Of a DNA stretch of 64,000 bases, positions 26,827-35,970 are shown one piece after another. The translations under genes and the position numbers were made by a program. The notes beneath the pieces were generated by a model. That model did not search any database and was not told the origin of the DNA. It was given only the letters and a program-made list of their open reading frames with translations. This DNA comes from Acidobacteriota bacterium (GTDB lineage Bacteria > Acidobacteriota > Terriglobia > Acidiferrales > UBA7541), in the NCBI GenBank assembly GCA_021832085.1, contig JAKBLM010000013.1, positions 1 to 64,000 on the forward strand. Reading direction: 5' to 3'. How positions within the stretch are numbered: position 1 is the stretch's first letter; every line of letters begins with the position of its first letter.

Positions 26827-27708
26827 CTAACTCCTGAAAAACGCGATCAGTGTGAGCACCAGCAGGGTGAATCCTATCAGCACGATCACTGAGCCCAGCA
26901 CCCGGGCAAAATTCTTCAGCCAAAGCTGCGGGGCGGCCGTCGTCGTCTCCGATTGGAACTGACCGGTTTCGCGTAGGCGGCGATATTCCTCGGGCCTCTT
27001 GTGCCGAAATTCCTCTTCGCTTTCCTTCCCGGTGAAGATGACCATGTCCATCGGGAAGCTTTCCGGTCGCAGGTGCGTGTTGAAGAAGTGTACGGTGAAG
27101 ATGAACCAGACGGCCAGCAGGGCTTCCTCGCCGTGGAGGACCAGGGCGATGTTGAGCCAGGAGCCAGGGATGAAGCGGGAAAAGAATGGCGCAAACCACA
27201 TCGTGTAGCCGGAAAGGCCGATGACCGCCATGCCCCAGAATACGGCCCAATAGTCGAATTTCTCCCAATAGCTGAATCGGTCAAATTTCGGCCGCGGGCC
27301 GAGCCAGAGGAACCAGCGGATGTGCTGGAAGATGTCCTCGGCGTCCTTGGCGCGAGGCACAAGCGAGTTCGGGCCCCAGAAAAGGCTCCGCTCATGCTTT
27401 ACGAAGCCGCGATAGAGGAGGTTGCCGACGTGGGTGAGGAACGCAACCGTCAGCAGCACGGCGCAGAATTTGTGGAAGAAAAGGATGGCGCCGAAGCCGC
27501 CCACGACATGGGCGAAGCGTTCGGCCCAGAAAGAATGGCTGAAGCGCAAGGGCAGGCCGGTAAGGGCTAGGCCGATAAAGGTGCTGAAGAGAACGGCATG
27601 CAAGTAGCGCTGGCCTACCGAGAAGCGAATGTGATAGCGGACCGCCTGATTTTCTTGTTCGTCGCTACCGGCTTGGCTTTCCCGAATGGCCGTGTTGTTT
27701 TGATCCAT
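26827..27708 (-). CDS. Membrane cytochrome b (FdnI/thiosulfate-reductase-gamma-like) subunit
   Basis: A 293-residue integral membrane protein with about five TM helices and histidines placed for b-type haems (RYLHAVLF, FAHVVGG, FFHKFC, VLHGEEA, VHFFNTH). It should exchange electrons between the quinone pool and the periplasmic multiheme cytochromes encoded just upstream. ATG 27708 has a strong GGAGGGAG; ATG 27738 overlaps the preceding stop (ATGA) and is also possible. It is the last gene of a minus-strand cytochrome set. The exact oxidoreductase family is not certain. Confidence 0.82.
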   Translation of the reverse strand: MDQNNTAIRESQAGSDEQENQAVRYHIRFSVGQRYLHAVLFSTFIGLALTGLPLRFSHSFWAERFAHVVGGFGAILFFHKFCAVLLTVAFLTHVGNLLYRGFVKHERSLFWGPNSLVPRAKDAEDIFQHIRWFLWLGPRPKFDRFSYWEKFDYWAVFWGMAVIGLSGYTMWFAPFFSRFIPGSWLNIALVLHGEEALLAVWFIFTVHFFNTHLRPESFPMDMVIFTGKESEEEFRHKRPEEYRRLRETGQFQSETTTAAPQLWLKNFARVLGSVIVLIGFTLLVLTLIAFFRS

Positions 27709-27734
27709 GAATTCTCCCTCCGTTGCTCGTGCAC

Positions 27735-28916
27735 TCATTGCTGCCCCCCTTCATGAGCTTCGCGCCGGCCCACCGCCGTGCGAATGAGCCACAGGATTGT
27801 GTGCACGGCGAAGAAGCTGAGCACGGTGATCAGCAGCAGATTCATGAACAGCGTGACGAACCAGAGGGCCGGATAGGCGCGCCGGTCGTGCGGATTGGCG
27901 TGAGGCTGGTAGCTGATGAAGCCCTGGGTGGCCGAGGAATGGCATTGGCGGCAGGTGTGGAGGAGATTGTCCGGGTTGACCGAGGACTTTGGATTGGAAG
28001 CAGGCAGGATGTCGTGATTACCGTGGCAATTCCAGCAATGAGCGACCTCGGTGTAGCCGAGGGCGGAAACCTGGGCGTGGAACGTGTCGAGATAAGTGGC
28101 GTAGCGGGACTTGTGGCAACTACCACAAGTGGACGAGGTTTTTGTCTGCCAGGATGCTTTACTCACGCGGACGATCTGGTGAGCCGTGTGGCAGGTGGTG
28201 CAGACCGGCGCGCTGGGATTCCCCGCTTTCATCTGCTGGCCGTGAATGCCTGCCAGATACTGGGCTAGCGGCCCAGCGTGGCATTTGCCGCAGGTATAGG
28301 GAATATTGGTGCGGTAAATGGAACTCTTGGGGTTCGTGCGGCTGAGGATCTTGTGGGTGCCGTGGCAACTGGAGCAATTGGCCGCTACGAGCAGGCCGTC
28401 CTTGCTCAGCGCGAAGCCGTGGATCGAGTCCATGTACATGGAATAGACGTTGGGGAAGCCATACTTTTTCGCGATTTCCGGATTGCCGTGGCAGGTGCCG
28501 CAGGTGCGGGGAATGTTCAGCGGATAGACGGGGGATTTGGGACTGGTAACCAAAACGATCACGTGAGGATTGCCATGGCAGTCGAGACACGGCACCGCAC
28601 CGACCTTGGCGTGTACGCTTTCGCCCACGCCGGCGGCCTCGTTGCTGTGGCAGGCCCCGCAGTTGACCGGAGTGACCTGGGCCGGATGCGGGAAGCCAGT
28701 GATTGAGGTGTGGCAATCGGTGCACGCCAAGCTGCCGTGAACGCTGCCCGCGAAGTGGCTCTGGTCGATGTAAAGGTTTTGACCCGAAGGGCCGGTGAAA
28801 TCAGGCTGGCCGTGGCACGCGAGGCACGTGGCATTTACATTTTGTTGGGGCGGCTGGGAGGGCTGGGGAGGCCCTCCCAGGGCCAGGAAAAGAACCGCAA
28901 TCAAACGCAAGGACAT
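27735..28916 (-). CDS. Membrane-anchored multiheme c-type cytochrome with 11 CxxCH motifs
   Basis: 393 residues with an N-terminal export signal (MSLRLIAVLFLALGG), eleven CxxCH haem-binding motifs spread over about residues 27-325, and one C-terminal TM helix (about 345-375) that would anchor it in the inner membrane facing the periplasm. I chose ATG 28916 because the upstream part of the frame has no export signal. It is followed directly by the cytochrome b gene and preceded at 53 bp by the NapC-like gene, suggesting one complex. The pattern resembles the Cbc-type quinone oxidoreductases known from Geobacter, by general plan only. Confidence 0.88.
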   Translation of the reverse strand: MSLRLIAVLFLALGGPPQPSQPPQQNVNATCLACHGQPDFTGPSGQNLYIDQSHFAGSVHGSLACTDCHTSITGFPHPAQVTPVNCGACHSNEAAGVGESVHAKVGAVPCLDCHGNPHVIVLVTSPKSPVYPLNIPRTCGTCHGNPEIAKKYGFPNVYSMYMDSIHGFALSKDGLLVAANCSSCHGTHKILSRTNPKSSIYRTNIPYTCGKCHAGPLAQYLAGIHGQQMKAGNPSAPVCTTCHTAHQIVRVSKASWQTKTSSTCGSCHKSRYATYLDTFHAQVSALGYTEVAHCWNCHGNHDILPASNPKSSVNPDNLLHTCRQCHSSATQGFISYQPHANPHDRRAYPALWFVTLFMNLLLITVLSFFAVHTILWLIRTAVGRREAHEGGQQ

Positions 28917-28969
28917 ATTTGACCCCGCTGACTTCGACCCGGGCGCGAGTCCGGGAAAAGTGCCTAAAG

Positions 28970-30424
28970 CTAATGGACTCCGAGTTCCGAGAGGATCTTG
29001 GGGTGGTGTTCGTCCATCGCCAAGATGTCGTGGCAGGTGCTGCAATCGTTGGGGATGACTTCCCCGTTGGCGGCTACGTGGTTGCCGTCGTGGCAGCGGA
29101 AGCAGCCCGGCCAATTCATGTGTCCGAGGTTATTGAAATAGGTTCCCCAGGTGACGTGCATTTTGGGAAAGACGTTGCGGGCATAGATCTGCTGAATGGT
29201 CTTGATCGCCTCTTGGAGCTCGGTGTTCTGGGTGGCGATAACCTGGGGATATTGGGTTTTGTAAAACTGCTCCAGCGATTCGGCGATGCGCTGGTGGGCA
29301 ACGGCGCGGCTTGGGTAATTGACCTTGAGGACGATGAGGCCTTCCTTCTTGATGTAGGGGATCTTGGGGCTGAGGTAGCCTTTCTGCATCGCATCGTCGA
29401 GGGCCTCGCCGGGCAACTGGAAGGTATGCGTCGGGCGGTTGTGACAATCCATGCAGTCCATCAGGCGATGCTCGCCCTTGGCGAGTTGCTCGGGCGTAGC
29501 CTTGATGACGGTGGAGCGGAAGATGGTCGTCTTGCCGTCCGGAGCTGTGTAGGAAACCCAGGGAATGACTTGGCGCTTGCGGTCAAGGGCGATGTAGTGG
29601 ATTTGGACGCCGGGGGCGAGGTGGTGGCCGTGAATTCCCTGTGGTCCCTCAGCATTCTCCCCGCCAACCTTCATCAGCAGAACCGTGGTTTCCGAGGTGT
29701 TGTCCTTGTCGCTGTCGTAGTGCTTTTTAACCAGCAGGATGTTGCCCATGAAGCGCTGTGGCCAGTGGCACTGCTCGCAGGTGGCCCGCGCCGGGCGCAG
29801 GCTAGTGACCGGCGAGGGGATGGGCTCCGGATAATCGTGGAACAAGACCGCGAAAACCTGCTTCAGGCCAGAGAGCTTGGACCGCACGAACCAGGACGCG
29901 CCTGGGCCGATATGACACTGGACGCAGGCGACGCGCGAATGGGGCGAATGCAGGTAGGCGGTGTACTCGGGCTGCATCACCGTGTGGCAGACGGTGCCGC
30001 AGAACTGGACCGAATCCATGTACTTGACACCCTCGTAGGAGGCGGTGCTGAAGATAACGATGTTGAGGACCGTCGCGACCACAATCAAGGCAGCCGCACG
30101 GCGAAGCAGCGGCTGGCTGAAATCCACACGCGGGTACAGCCGGGGCAACTCGCCGCGCTTGAGCAGATGGTAGCGGCGCAACAGGGCGCCGACCGGCATC
30201 AGGATCAGGCCAAGAACGAAAATACCGGGCAGAATCAGAAAGAAAAGGATGCCGGCGTAAGGATATTTGTAAGCCCCGCCCCCGAGAACGATCTCAAAGA
30301 ACCAAAAAGCGATGATCGTGAAGGCCGAGCTGGTGGTGAGCACCGCTCCGGTCAGTGAGATGGGATTGCGTCCTAGGTAGACAATCGGGCGCAGCCATCC
30401 CCCGATTTCTTCCTTCACACCCAT
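28970..30424 (-). CDS. NapC/NirT-like membrane multiheme cytochrome c
   Basis: 484 residues with three TM helices in the first 125 residues, then a periplasmic domain. It has five standard CxxCH motifs (CVQCH, CEQCH, CMDCH, CFRCH, CSTCH) and one wider CxxxCH, CGTVCH, at about 132-137 followed by a Met, the place of the first NapC/NrfH haem. Such proteins oxidise quinol and pass electrons to periplasmic partners. ATG 30424 is chosen because the 13 residues before it are lysine- and arginine-rich and lie ahead of AAGGA/AGGGAAA. It is co-directional with the 11-haem and cytochrome b genes. Confidence 0.86.
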   Translation of the reverse strand: MGVKEEIGGWLRPIVYLGRNPISLTGAVLTTSSAFTIIAFWFFEIVLGGGAYKYPYAGILFFLILPGIFVLGLILMPVGALLRRYHLLKRGELPRLYPRVDFSQPLLRRAAALIVVATVLNIVIFSTASYEGVKYMDSVQFCGTVCHTVMQPEYTAYLHSPHSRVACVQCHIGPGASWFVRSKLSGLKQVFAVLFHDYPEPIPSPVTSLRPARATCEQCHWPQRFMGNILLVKKHYDSDKDNTSETTVLLMKVGGENAEGPQGIHGHHLAPGVQIHYIALDRKRQVIPWVSYTAPDGKTTIFRSTVIKATPEQLAKGEHRLMDCMDCHNRPTHTFQLPGEALDDAMQKGYLSPKIPYIKKEGLIVLKVNYPSRAVAHQRIAESLEQFYKTQYPQVIATQNTELQEAIKTIQQIYARNVFPKMHVTWGTYFNNLGHMNWPGCFRCHDGNHVAANGEVIPNDCSTCHDILAMDEHHPKILSELGVH

Positions 30425-30563
30425 TTTCCCTTTTCCTTTCGCTGCGGGCCGGGACCGGAGCAAGCCCGGCCCGCCTCACTACTTCCTCAGACCAAGCGCC
30501 GCATGGTCAATGGGAAGCGGCGGCGCGAAACGGAGCAAGGGAGGCACCACTCCGAAATGATTG

Positions 30564-30905
30564 TTATTTTTTCTCCGCCAGCGTGCGGACGAACGCGATC
30601 ACGTTGCTGATCTCGGTCGAGCTGACGCCATGAACGGGCGGCATCTTGATATGGCCGTGCTCGATCACGTTGCGGATCTGGGCATCGGTGAGCGATTGGA
30701 CTTGCTTCGATCCAAGGTCGGGAATTTTGGCGCCGAGCATGCGCCCTACCGCGGGATTTCCCTGGCCATGGTCGCCATGGCACATCTGGCAGTGTGCTTC
30801 GAAGACCTCGTGCCCGGCCTTGGCATTGCCTTTTTGGCCGGCCGCCAGAACTGTTGCCGGCATCAAGAATGCGGCAAAAAGAGCAATCAGGACCTTCAAT
30901 TTCAT
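30564..30905 (-). CDS. Small monoheme class I c-type cytochrome, first paralogue
   Basis: 113 residues. The signal peptide MKLKVLIALFAAFLMPATVLAA is followed by a compact cytochrome c domain with the haem motif CQMCH (about 41-45) in HCQMCHGDHGQGNP and the axial Met in HIKMPPVHGVS. It is a soluble periplasmic electron carrier. AGGAGGGG lies before ATG 30905. It is the first gene of the minus-strand cytochrome run and is clearly related to the cytochrome at 36967-37311. Confidence 0.9.
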   Translation of the reverse strand: MKLKVLIALFAAFLMPATVLAAGQKGNAKAGHEVFEAHCQMCHGDHGQGNPAVGRMLGAKIPDLGSKQVQSLTDAQIRNVIEHGHIKMPPVHGVSSTEISNVIAFVRTLAEKK

Positions 30906-31143
30906 TTCTTCCCCTCCTGAAAGTTTGTTAATTCTCAATTCTTTATTAACTGTAAGACTACAACGAGAAAAACAGTTCACACCACCGCAATCGCCCTTGA
31001 ATTCCGGCAAGAAGGCCCCTGCTGTTCTCCCGCGCTTGGCCTTTGCCTTCACCGTTTGATGCTCCATTCCCGGACTCGTGTTTCCGCGCGAACCCCACCC
31101 CGCTTCCCGCCGGTCTTTGCCTTTTGGCGATTGGCAGCGCCTT

Positions 31144-31569
31144 TCAGCAAGGGGTGGGCACCGACGGCGATTTTCCTTTGCTCCTCAATGCCAGCGTGAG
31201 CACACGCCGCAGTTCGTCCTTTTGCGCCGGCAGTGGGACGCAATCGAACGCACCACGCCGCAAGGTTTCCAGATAAAGATGTTCATCGGCGTGGCAGAGC
31301 AAGGGAATCACCGGCGGCAATTCCTGTTGGCCGAGCAGGTCCAGAAATTCCTTTCGGCTCGGGCAGATGTGAGCCAGAACAACATCCACCGTTTCGCCCT
31401 CGAGCAGTTCCGTCAACTCCTCCGCGTTTTCCGCGAAGCGAACGACGCAGCCTAAACTGGCGAGCACGGCTGCCAGTGGCTCGAGCTCTTCGGGTTCCCG
31501 CGCGCACAATGCGATCGAGGCTTTTGCGAGCGGGTTCATTTCTGGCTGGTTCGCGATCATTGCCGGCAT
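31144..31569 (-). CDS. Degenerate response-regulator receiver-like protein
   Basis: About 140 residues with the alternating strand-helix pattern of a receiver domain. The phospho-acceptor position reads VDVVLAHICPS, with His where Asp is normal, and the C-terminal Lys-Pro loop reads VPLPA without the lysine. It is therefore probably a pseudo-receiver not switched by phosphorylation. The start is uncertain (ATG 31569, ATG 31539 or GTG 31623; none has a clear ribosome site). It lies between the two cytochrome transcripts, suggesting a regulatory role there. Confidence 0.62.
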   Translation of the reverse strand: MPAMIANQPEMNPLAKASIALCAREPEELEPLAAVLASLGCVVRFAENAEELTELLEGETVDVVLAHICPSRKEFLDLLGQQELPPVIPLLCHADEHLYLETLRRGAFDCVPLPAQKDELRRVLTLALRSKGKSPSVPTPC

Positions 31570-31623
31570 TTCACGGGGCGTCCGGTCCAGGCGCACGTCG
31601 CAGGTCAGGTAATCCTTATCCAC

Positions 31624-32164
31624 CAGCGGCGGACGCGATTCCAGCGGCCAGCAGAGTTGTCAGTTCCCGTCTCTGTGACGTCGCTTGCCTGGCCGGACGC
31701 CCGATTTCCAGCGTGCAACCGGGGGACCAAACCCCTGCCGGGGCCGCAATGCGGAATTCACCGCGCAGAACGGAAGTTTCGAGGCTCAAAAATGGGTGAA
31801 GGCGCGCGAGGACGGGCGAGCCTGTGCGGCAATTTCACCAAACGGGCCAAGCCGCTGTGGGGCAAAACACCCAGGGGGATGAGCCTCGGTGCGCAATGAG
31901 GGAAAGAAATTCGGTAAGCCGACTGATTCGGTCGCATATTTCGTGCACATTCCGTTGCCTGTCAAAGAGTTGTGCGCAGGAGCCGATACTTTGTTCTGTT
32001 CGCTGATTTTCTGCGGTTTTTTCTTATCTTTGCGTAAGCGCCTTCCTCAATGGGGAGTTTTCCGAGGGTAAATTTCCACAGAAGTATGCCTTCCGACCGC
32101 ACGCTCCTTGCTTCACCGGGGGTTGTGGACCGCAGTTTGCTTTGGTCACCCCGGAGGCGCCCAT
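31624..32164. other. Divergent intergenic region upstream of the decaheme cytochrome
   Basis: About 540 bp without a convincing gene. The distal part (about 32000-32040) is unusually T-rich for this window, which fits a promoter region for the mtrAB-like pair. I could not assign a definite -35/-10. Confidence 0.4.
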
Positions 32165-33145
32165 ATGCGGTTCTACAACGCTTGGCGAAGGTGGGCCTTT
32201 GCAGTAGCCCTGGTGGGTGTGGGGTTCTTTGCTGCTGGCCGCCTTCCCGCACGCACGATTGAGCATACACATAGCGCAACACAGAAGACCGCCGCAGTCG
32301 CGGCGAAGCCCGTGGCGCATTACGTGGGTTCGAATACCTGCAAGATGTGCCATGCGGACGTTTTTAAGGAATTTGAACTGACTCCGCACTATAAAACGCT
32401 GCTGCTCAAGCAAAAGTCGAAGCAAGGCTGCGAAGGATGTCATGGGCCGGGCTCGATCCACGTCAATTCAGGTGGGCAAACACCCGTACCTTACAACTTC
32501 TTGACGATGACGCCGCGCCAGACCAGCCGGCGCTGCATGGTGTGTCACCAATCGCGGCACGAGAACATGCAGTTCCTGACCTCTGTTCACTATAAGAACG
32601 ACATCGGGTGCACGAATTGCCATTCCATCCATGAATCGACCGACATGACGACGCTGCTGGTCAAGCCGCAGCCGCAACTCTGCTACACGTGCCACCGCGA
32701 GATCCAGCCGCTCTTCGAGATGCCTTTCCACCACCGGGTGAACGAAGGCATGGTGAAGTGCACAGACTGCCACAATCCGCACGGAAGCTATGTTGACGTG
32801 CAGCTGGAACCCGGCGGCGAGAACAAACAACTGCGGACGGCGGCGGCGGGTAACGCGATCTGCCTGAAATGCCACGTGGACAAGGCGGGTCCGTTTGTGT
32901 TCGAGCACGAGCCGGTGGTGACCGACGGTTGCCTGGATTGCCACAATCCGCACGGATCGCCGAACCCGCACATGTTGAAGGTGGCGAACGTGAACCAGTT
33001 GTGCCTGGAATGCCACACGCAGTCGAGTTTCAGCGGGGCGCCGGGCACTCCGAGCTTTCACAACCAAGGGGCGCAATTCCAAGCGTGCACGCTCTGCCAC
33101 ACCCAGATTCACGGATCCAACTTCAGCCCATACTTCTTCCAGTGA
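32165..33145 (+). CDS. DmsE/MtrA-family decaheme c-type cytochrome
   Basis: A 326-residue periplasmic decaheme cytochrome. A signal anchor (about 8-30) is followed by ten CxxCH motifs (CKMCH to CTLCH) arranged as in MtrA, PioA and DmsE. Such proteins insert into the MtrB barrel and form an electron wire through the outer membrane. GGAGG lies seven bases before ATG 32165. The MtrB/PioB-like gene follows after 9 bp, so the two are one operon. Confidence 0.93.
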   Translation: MRFYNAWRRWAFAVALVGVGFFAAGRLPARTIEHTHSATQKTAAVAAKPVAHYVGSNTCKMCHADVFKEFELTPHYKTLLLKQKSKQGCEGCHGPGSIHVNSGGQTPVPYNFLTMTPRQTSRRCMVCHQSRHENMQFLTSVHYKNDIGCTNCHSIHESTDMTTLLVKPQPQLCYTCHREIQPLFEMPFHHRVNEGMVKCTDCHNPHGSYVDVQLEPGGENKQLRTAAAGNAICLKCHVDKAGPFVFEHEPVVTDGCLDCHNPHGSPNPHMLKVANVNQLCLECHTQSSFSGAPGTPSFHNQGAQFQACTLCHTQIHGSNFSPYFFQ

Positions 33146-33154
33146 GGCCGCCAC

Positions 33155-35899
33155 ATGAATAGCCAGAAAGTGAGTACATTGGTTCCCAAACACGGAGGCT
33201 GGCGGGGCGCGCGGTACCTGGTGATCGGGCTGGCGCTGGGCGGCTGGCTGGCCGGAACGGCATTCGCGCAGCAGGAACAGGCGAATGCCAGCGAGACGGC
33301 AAAGCCAGTGACAGCGATGAAGGCGGCGTCGAAGACTTCATCGAAGACTGCGTCTTCCCCCGCTTCCTCATCGCCTTCCTCCTCTTCTTCCAAGACTGCG
33401 TCCTCGACGTCTTCAGTGACCACGATGACGCGAGCCAACGAGAACTACCCCTCAAGCTCGAGTACGAGCAGCCAGCAGCCGTTGCAGCCCCCCGCTCGCC
33501 TGCCGGCGGGCATCAACGCAGGCAACTACAATATGCACGGATCGGTTGACCTGGGCTGGCGATATAACAACATCAGCGGCAGCCAAGCGAATTACAACAC
33601 CTTCGTGAACCTGCACCAGGGCCCACGGCTGCTCGATCTCTCCTTGAACGCACATTCGCTCAACCACCATGGGTCTTTGTTCGACACGTTGTCGCTGGAC
33701 GGCTTTGGATTCGGCGGCGACCCGGTGACGGTGGTGCGACTGAACATGACGAAGAACCGGTGGTACGATTTCGGTGCGACCTACCGGCGATACAAATACT
33801 TCTGGGCTTACAACCTACTCGCGAACCCGTTGAACCCGGCAGCCACGGATCAGCCGGTTACCATGGCACCGCACCTGATGGACTTGAGCCACCGGATGAC
33901 CGATCTCCACTTGATGTTGCTGCCGCAGTCGAGCATCCATGTGCGGCTCGGTTATGCGCACAGCCTGGAAGTGGGACCTGCGTACACGACCACGGGAGCC
34001 GAGACGGGTGCCGAGGCAGAGCCCGGAGCGACGGCTCTGCTGTTCCAGAACTTCAAGACGACCGACGACATGTATCACGCCGGTTTCGACTACGACGCGC
34101 TGCCGCGGACGACGCTCAGCTACGACCAGTACATCCAGCACTACAAGGAAGACACCCAGGCGGTAGACGGCAACCTCAACTATCAGTTGCCGGATGGCAC
34201 GCCGGTCGATCTCGGGTTGGTCTATAGTTCGGCGGCTGGTACGCCGTGCAATCCGACGACAGCCTCCTCTGGCACGACCCCGCCGACGTCTGCTGTGACC
34301 TGCCAAGCCAATTTGTACTACGACCGCGGCGGAAGGCCGCGTGGCACGACGCCGACCGAACGCTTCAGTTTCCAGACGACTTATTTCCGGAACCTGAACA
34401 TGACCGGCCAAATCAGCTACAGCTCGGGTTATCAACTGGTGAACGACCTCTACGACTCGTGGCTCGGATTGAACACGCGGACCGATACCGCGGGCTCGAA
34501 AGCGACAGCGGCCAGCAAGGCCAACCGGATCATCGTGACCGGGGACTGGGACGCCGTTTATCAGATCACGAGCAAGTTCCACGCCTCGGACAGTGTCGTC
34601 TACAACTCCTATCGAATCCCGGGCATCTCCAATTTCGGCGTCCTGAACTTCTTCCCACAAGAAGCTCCGGGCGGCGGCGTTTCGCTGGAATTGCCGCCGG
34701 GCGAGTTCACGCCAACCGATTGTCCCGCACCTTACACTGCGGCGGCTTGCCCGCAGCACGGCGCCGGAGCTGGACCGGATCTGGCGACGGGATATGACAG
34801 CACCTATCTCGGCCAGGACTTCAAGGCCAACACGTTCGAGTTGTCCTACGATTTCAACCCGAAAGTGGGCGCAAGCATTGGCTACCGGTACAGCAACCGC
34901 CAAATCACGGACTTCGCCGCCAGCTATTACACCGCCGAAACGTATTACCCGGGCGGCCCGACGGGTGCCGCGGCGGCGTATCGTGGCGATTGCAAATTGC
35001 AAAACGGTGTATTGCCGACCGACTGCACACTTCAGTCCGACGGCGCTGTTACCTTCACCGGGCTCGTCGAGGGCAGCGATAAGTCGCACAACCTGGCGGC
35101 CGACATCGACGGCGATTCGGCCCTGTTTGGCCTGTGGGTACGACCGACGAGCAATTTCCGCACGAGCTTCAACCTCGAGCTTTTCTCGGCGGATCACTCG
35201 TTCGCGCGGATTACCCCTCGCTTGATGCGCCACTACCAGATCAACTCGGTGTACACGCCAGTTCGTTGGGCGGAGATCACCGGGGCAGTCGACATCGTGG
35301 ATAGCAGCGACAACGTGATCCAGGTTTTGAACAAGGACCACAATCGCAGCTACAGCCTCTCGACTATCTTCACCCCGACGAACCTGTTCTCCTTCGACCT
35401 CTCGTACAACTACGACGACGTCTACACACAAGCGCTGGTCTGCTTTGCGGTGAGTGGGGCCACCAACCCTGCGGCGCAGGGCGTTGCTCCGTGCCCGATC
35501 CCCGACTCGCCGGTGCCCGATGCGGCAATTACCAGCTACGAAAGCAAGAGCAACTTCGCCAGCGCAGGCATGATGGTCAAGCCCATGAAGCAACTCACGT
35601 TCGACCTGGGTTACACGGGCAGCTTCGTATGGGGAACGCCGTCCTGGTTCAACCCACTCACGAGCTACGCGGTGACGTTCCTCGACCCCCTGACGCCCTA
35701 TGGTCCGTTGCGGTTCAACTACCAGACCCCCTACGTAAAGTTGGACTGGAACGTGTACAAGGGACTGGAGTACACCGCCAGCTGGAACTACTATGGCTAT
35801 AACACTCGGGGAGACAACAATCCCGTGGGTCTTGCGCCGCTTGGGACGCAGGACTTCAACGGCAATAACATGACGCTTGCGATCAAATACGCCTTCTAG
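33155..35899 (+). CDS. MtrB/PioB-family outer-membrane beta-barrel protein
   Basis: 914 residues with a signal peptide (about 20-40, cleaved after AFAQ), a Ser/Thr/Lys/Ala-rich linker of about 65 residues, then a long series of alternating aromatic/polar beta-strands ending in LAIKYAF. With the adjacent decaheme cytochrome it should form a porin-cytochrome conduit. It is longer than Shewanella MtrB (about 700 residues). No CxxC pair is seen near the mature N-terminus. No outer-surface cytochrome (MtrC/OmcA type) is encoded here, so the terminal partner is unknown. Confidence 0.86.
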   Translation: MNSQKVSTLVPKHGGWRGARYLVIGLALGGWLAGTAFAQQEQANASETAKPVTAMKAASKTSSKTASSPASSSPSSSSSKTASSTSSVTTMTRANENYPSSSSTSSQQPLQPPARLPAGINAGNYNMHGSVDLGWRYNNISGSQANYNTFVNLHQGPRLLDLSLNAHSLNHHGSLFDTLSLDGFGFGGDPVTVVRLNMTKNRWYDFGATYRRYKYFWAYNLLANPLNPAATDQPVTMAPHLMDLSHRMTDLHLMLLPQSSIHVRLGYAHSLEVGPAYTTTGAETGAEAEPGATALLFQNFKTTDDMYHAGFDYDALPRTTLSYDQYIQHYKEDTQAVDGNLNYQLPDGTPVDLGLVYSSAAGTPCNPTTASSGTTPPTSAVTCQANLYYDRGGRPRGTTPTERFSFQTTYFRNLNMTGQISYSSGYQLVNDLYDSWLGLNTRTDTAGSKATAASKANRIIVTGDWDAVYQITSKFHASDSVVYNSYRIPGISNFGVLNFFPQEAPGGGVSLELPPGEFTPTDCPAPYTAAACPQHGAGAGPDLATGYDSTYLGQDFKANTFELSYDFNPKVGASIGYRYSNRQITDFAASYYTAETYYPGGPTGAAAAYRGDCKLQNGVLPTDCTLQSDGAVTFTGLVEGSDKSHNLAADIDGDSALFGLWVRPTSNFRTSFNLELFSADHSFARITPRLMRHYQINSVYTPVRWAEITGAVDIVDSSDNVIQVLNKDHNRSYSLSTIFTPTNLFSFDLSYNYDDVYTQALVCFAVSGATNPAAQGVAPCPIPDSPVPDAAITSYESKSNFASAGMMVKPMKQLTFDLGYTGSFVWGTPSWFNPLTSYAVTFLDPLTPYGPLRFNYQTPYVKLDWNVYKGLEYTASWNYYGYNTRGDNNPVGLAPLGTQDFNGNNMTLAIKYAF

Positions 35900-35933
35900 T
35901 GTCGGCGTTTTGGTCGTTTCTCCGATAACGACC

Positions 35934-35966
35934 AGAAGAGGCCACCTGAGGCGGGTGGCCTCTTCT
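35934..35966 (+). terminator. Strong hairpin terminator after the MtrB-like gene
   Basis: A perfect 13-bp stem: AGAAGAGGCCACC (35934-35946) pairs with GGTGGCCTCTTCT (35954-35966) across a 7-base loop. It begins about 35 bp after the stop codon and ends 4 bp before the tandem repeat array. Confidence 0.75.
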
Positions 35967-35970
35967 ACAA

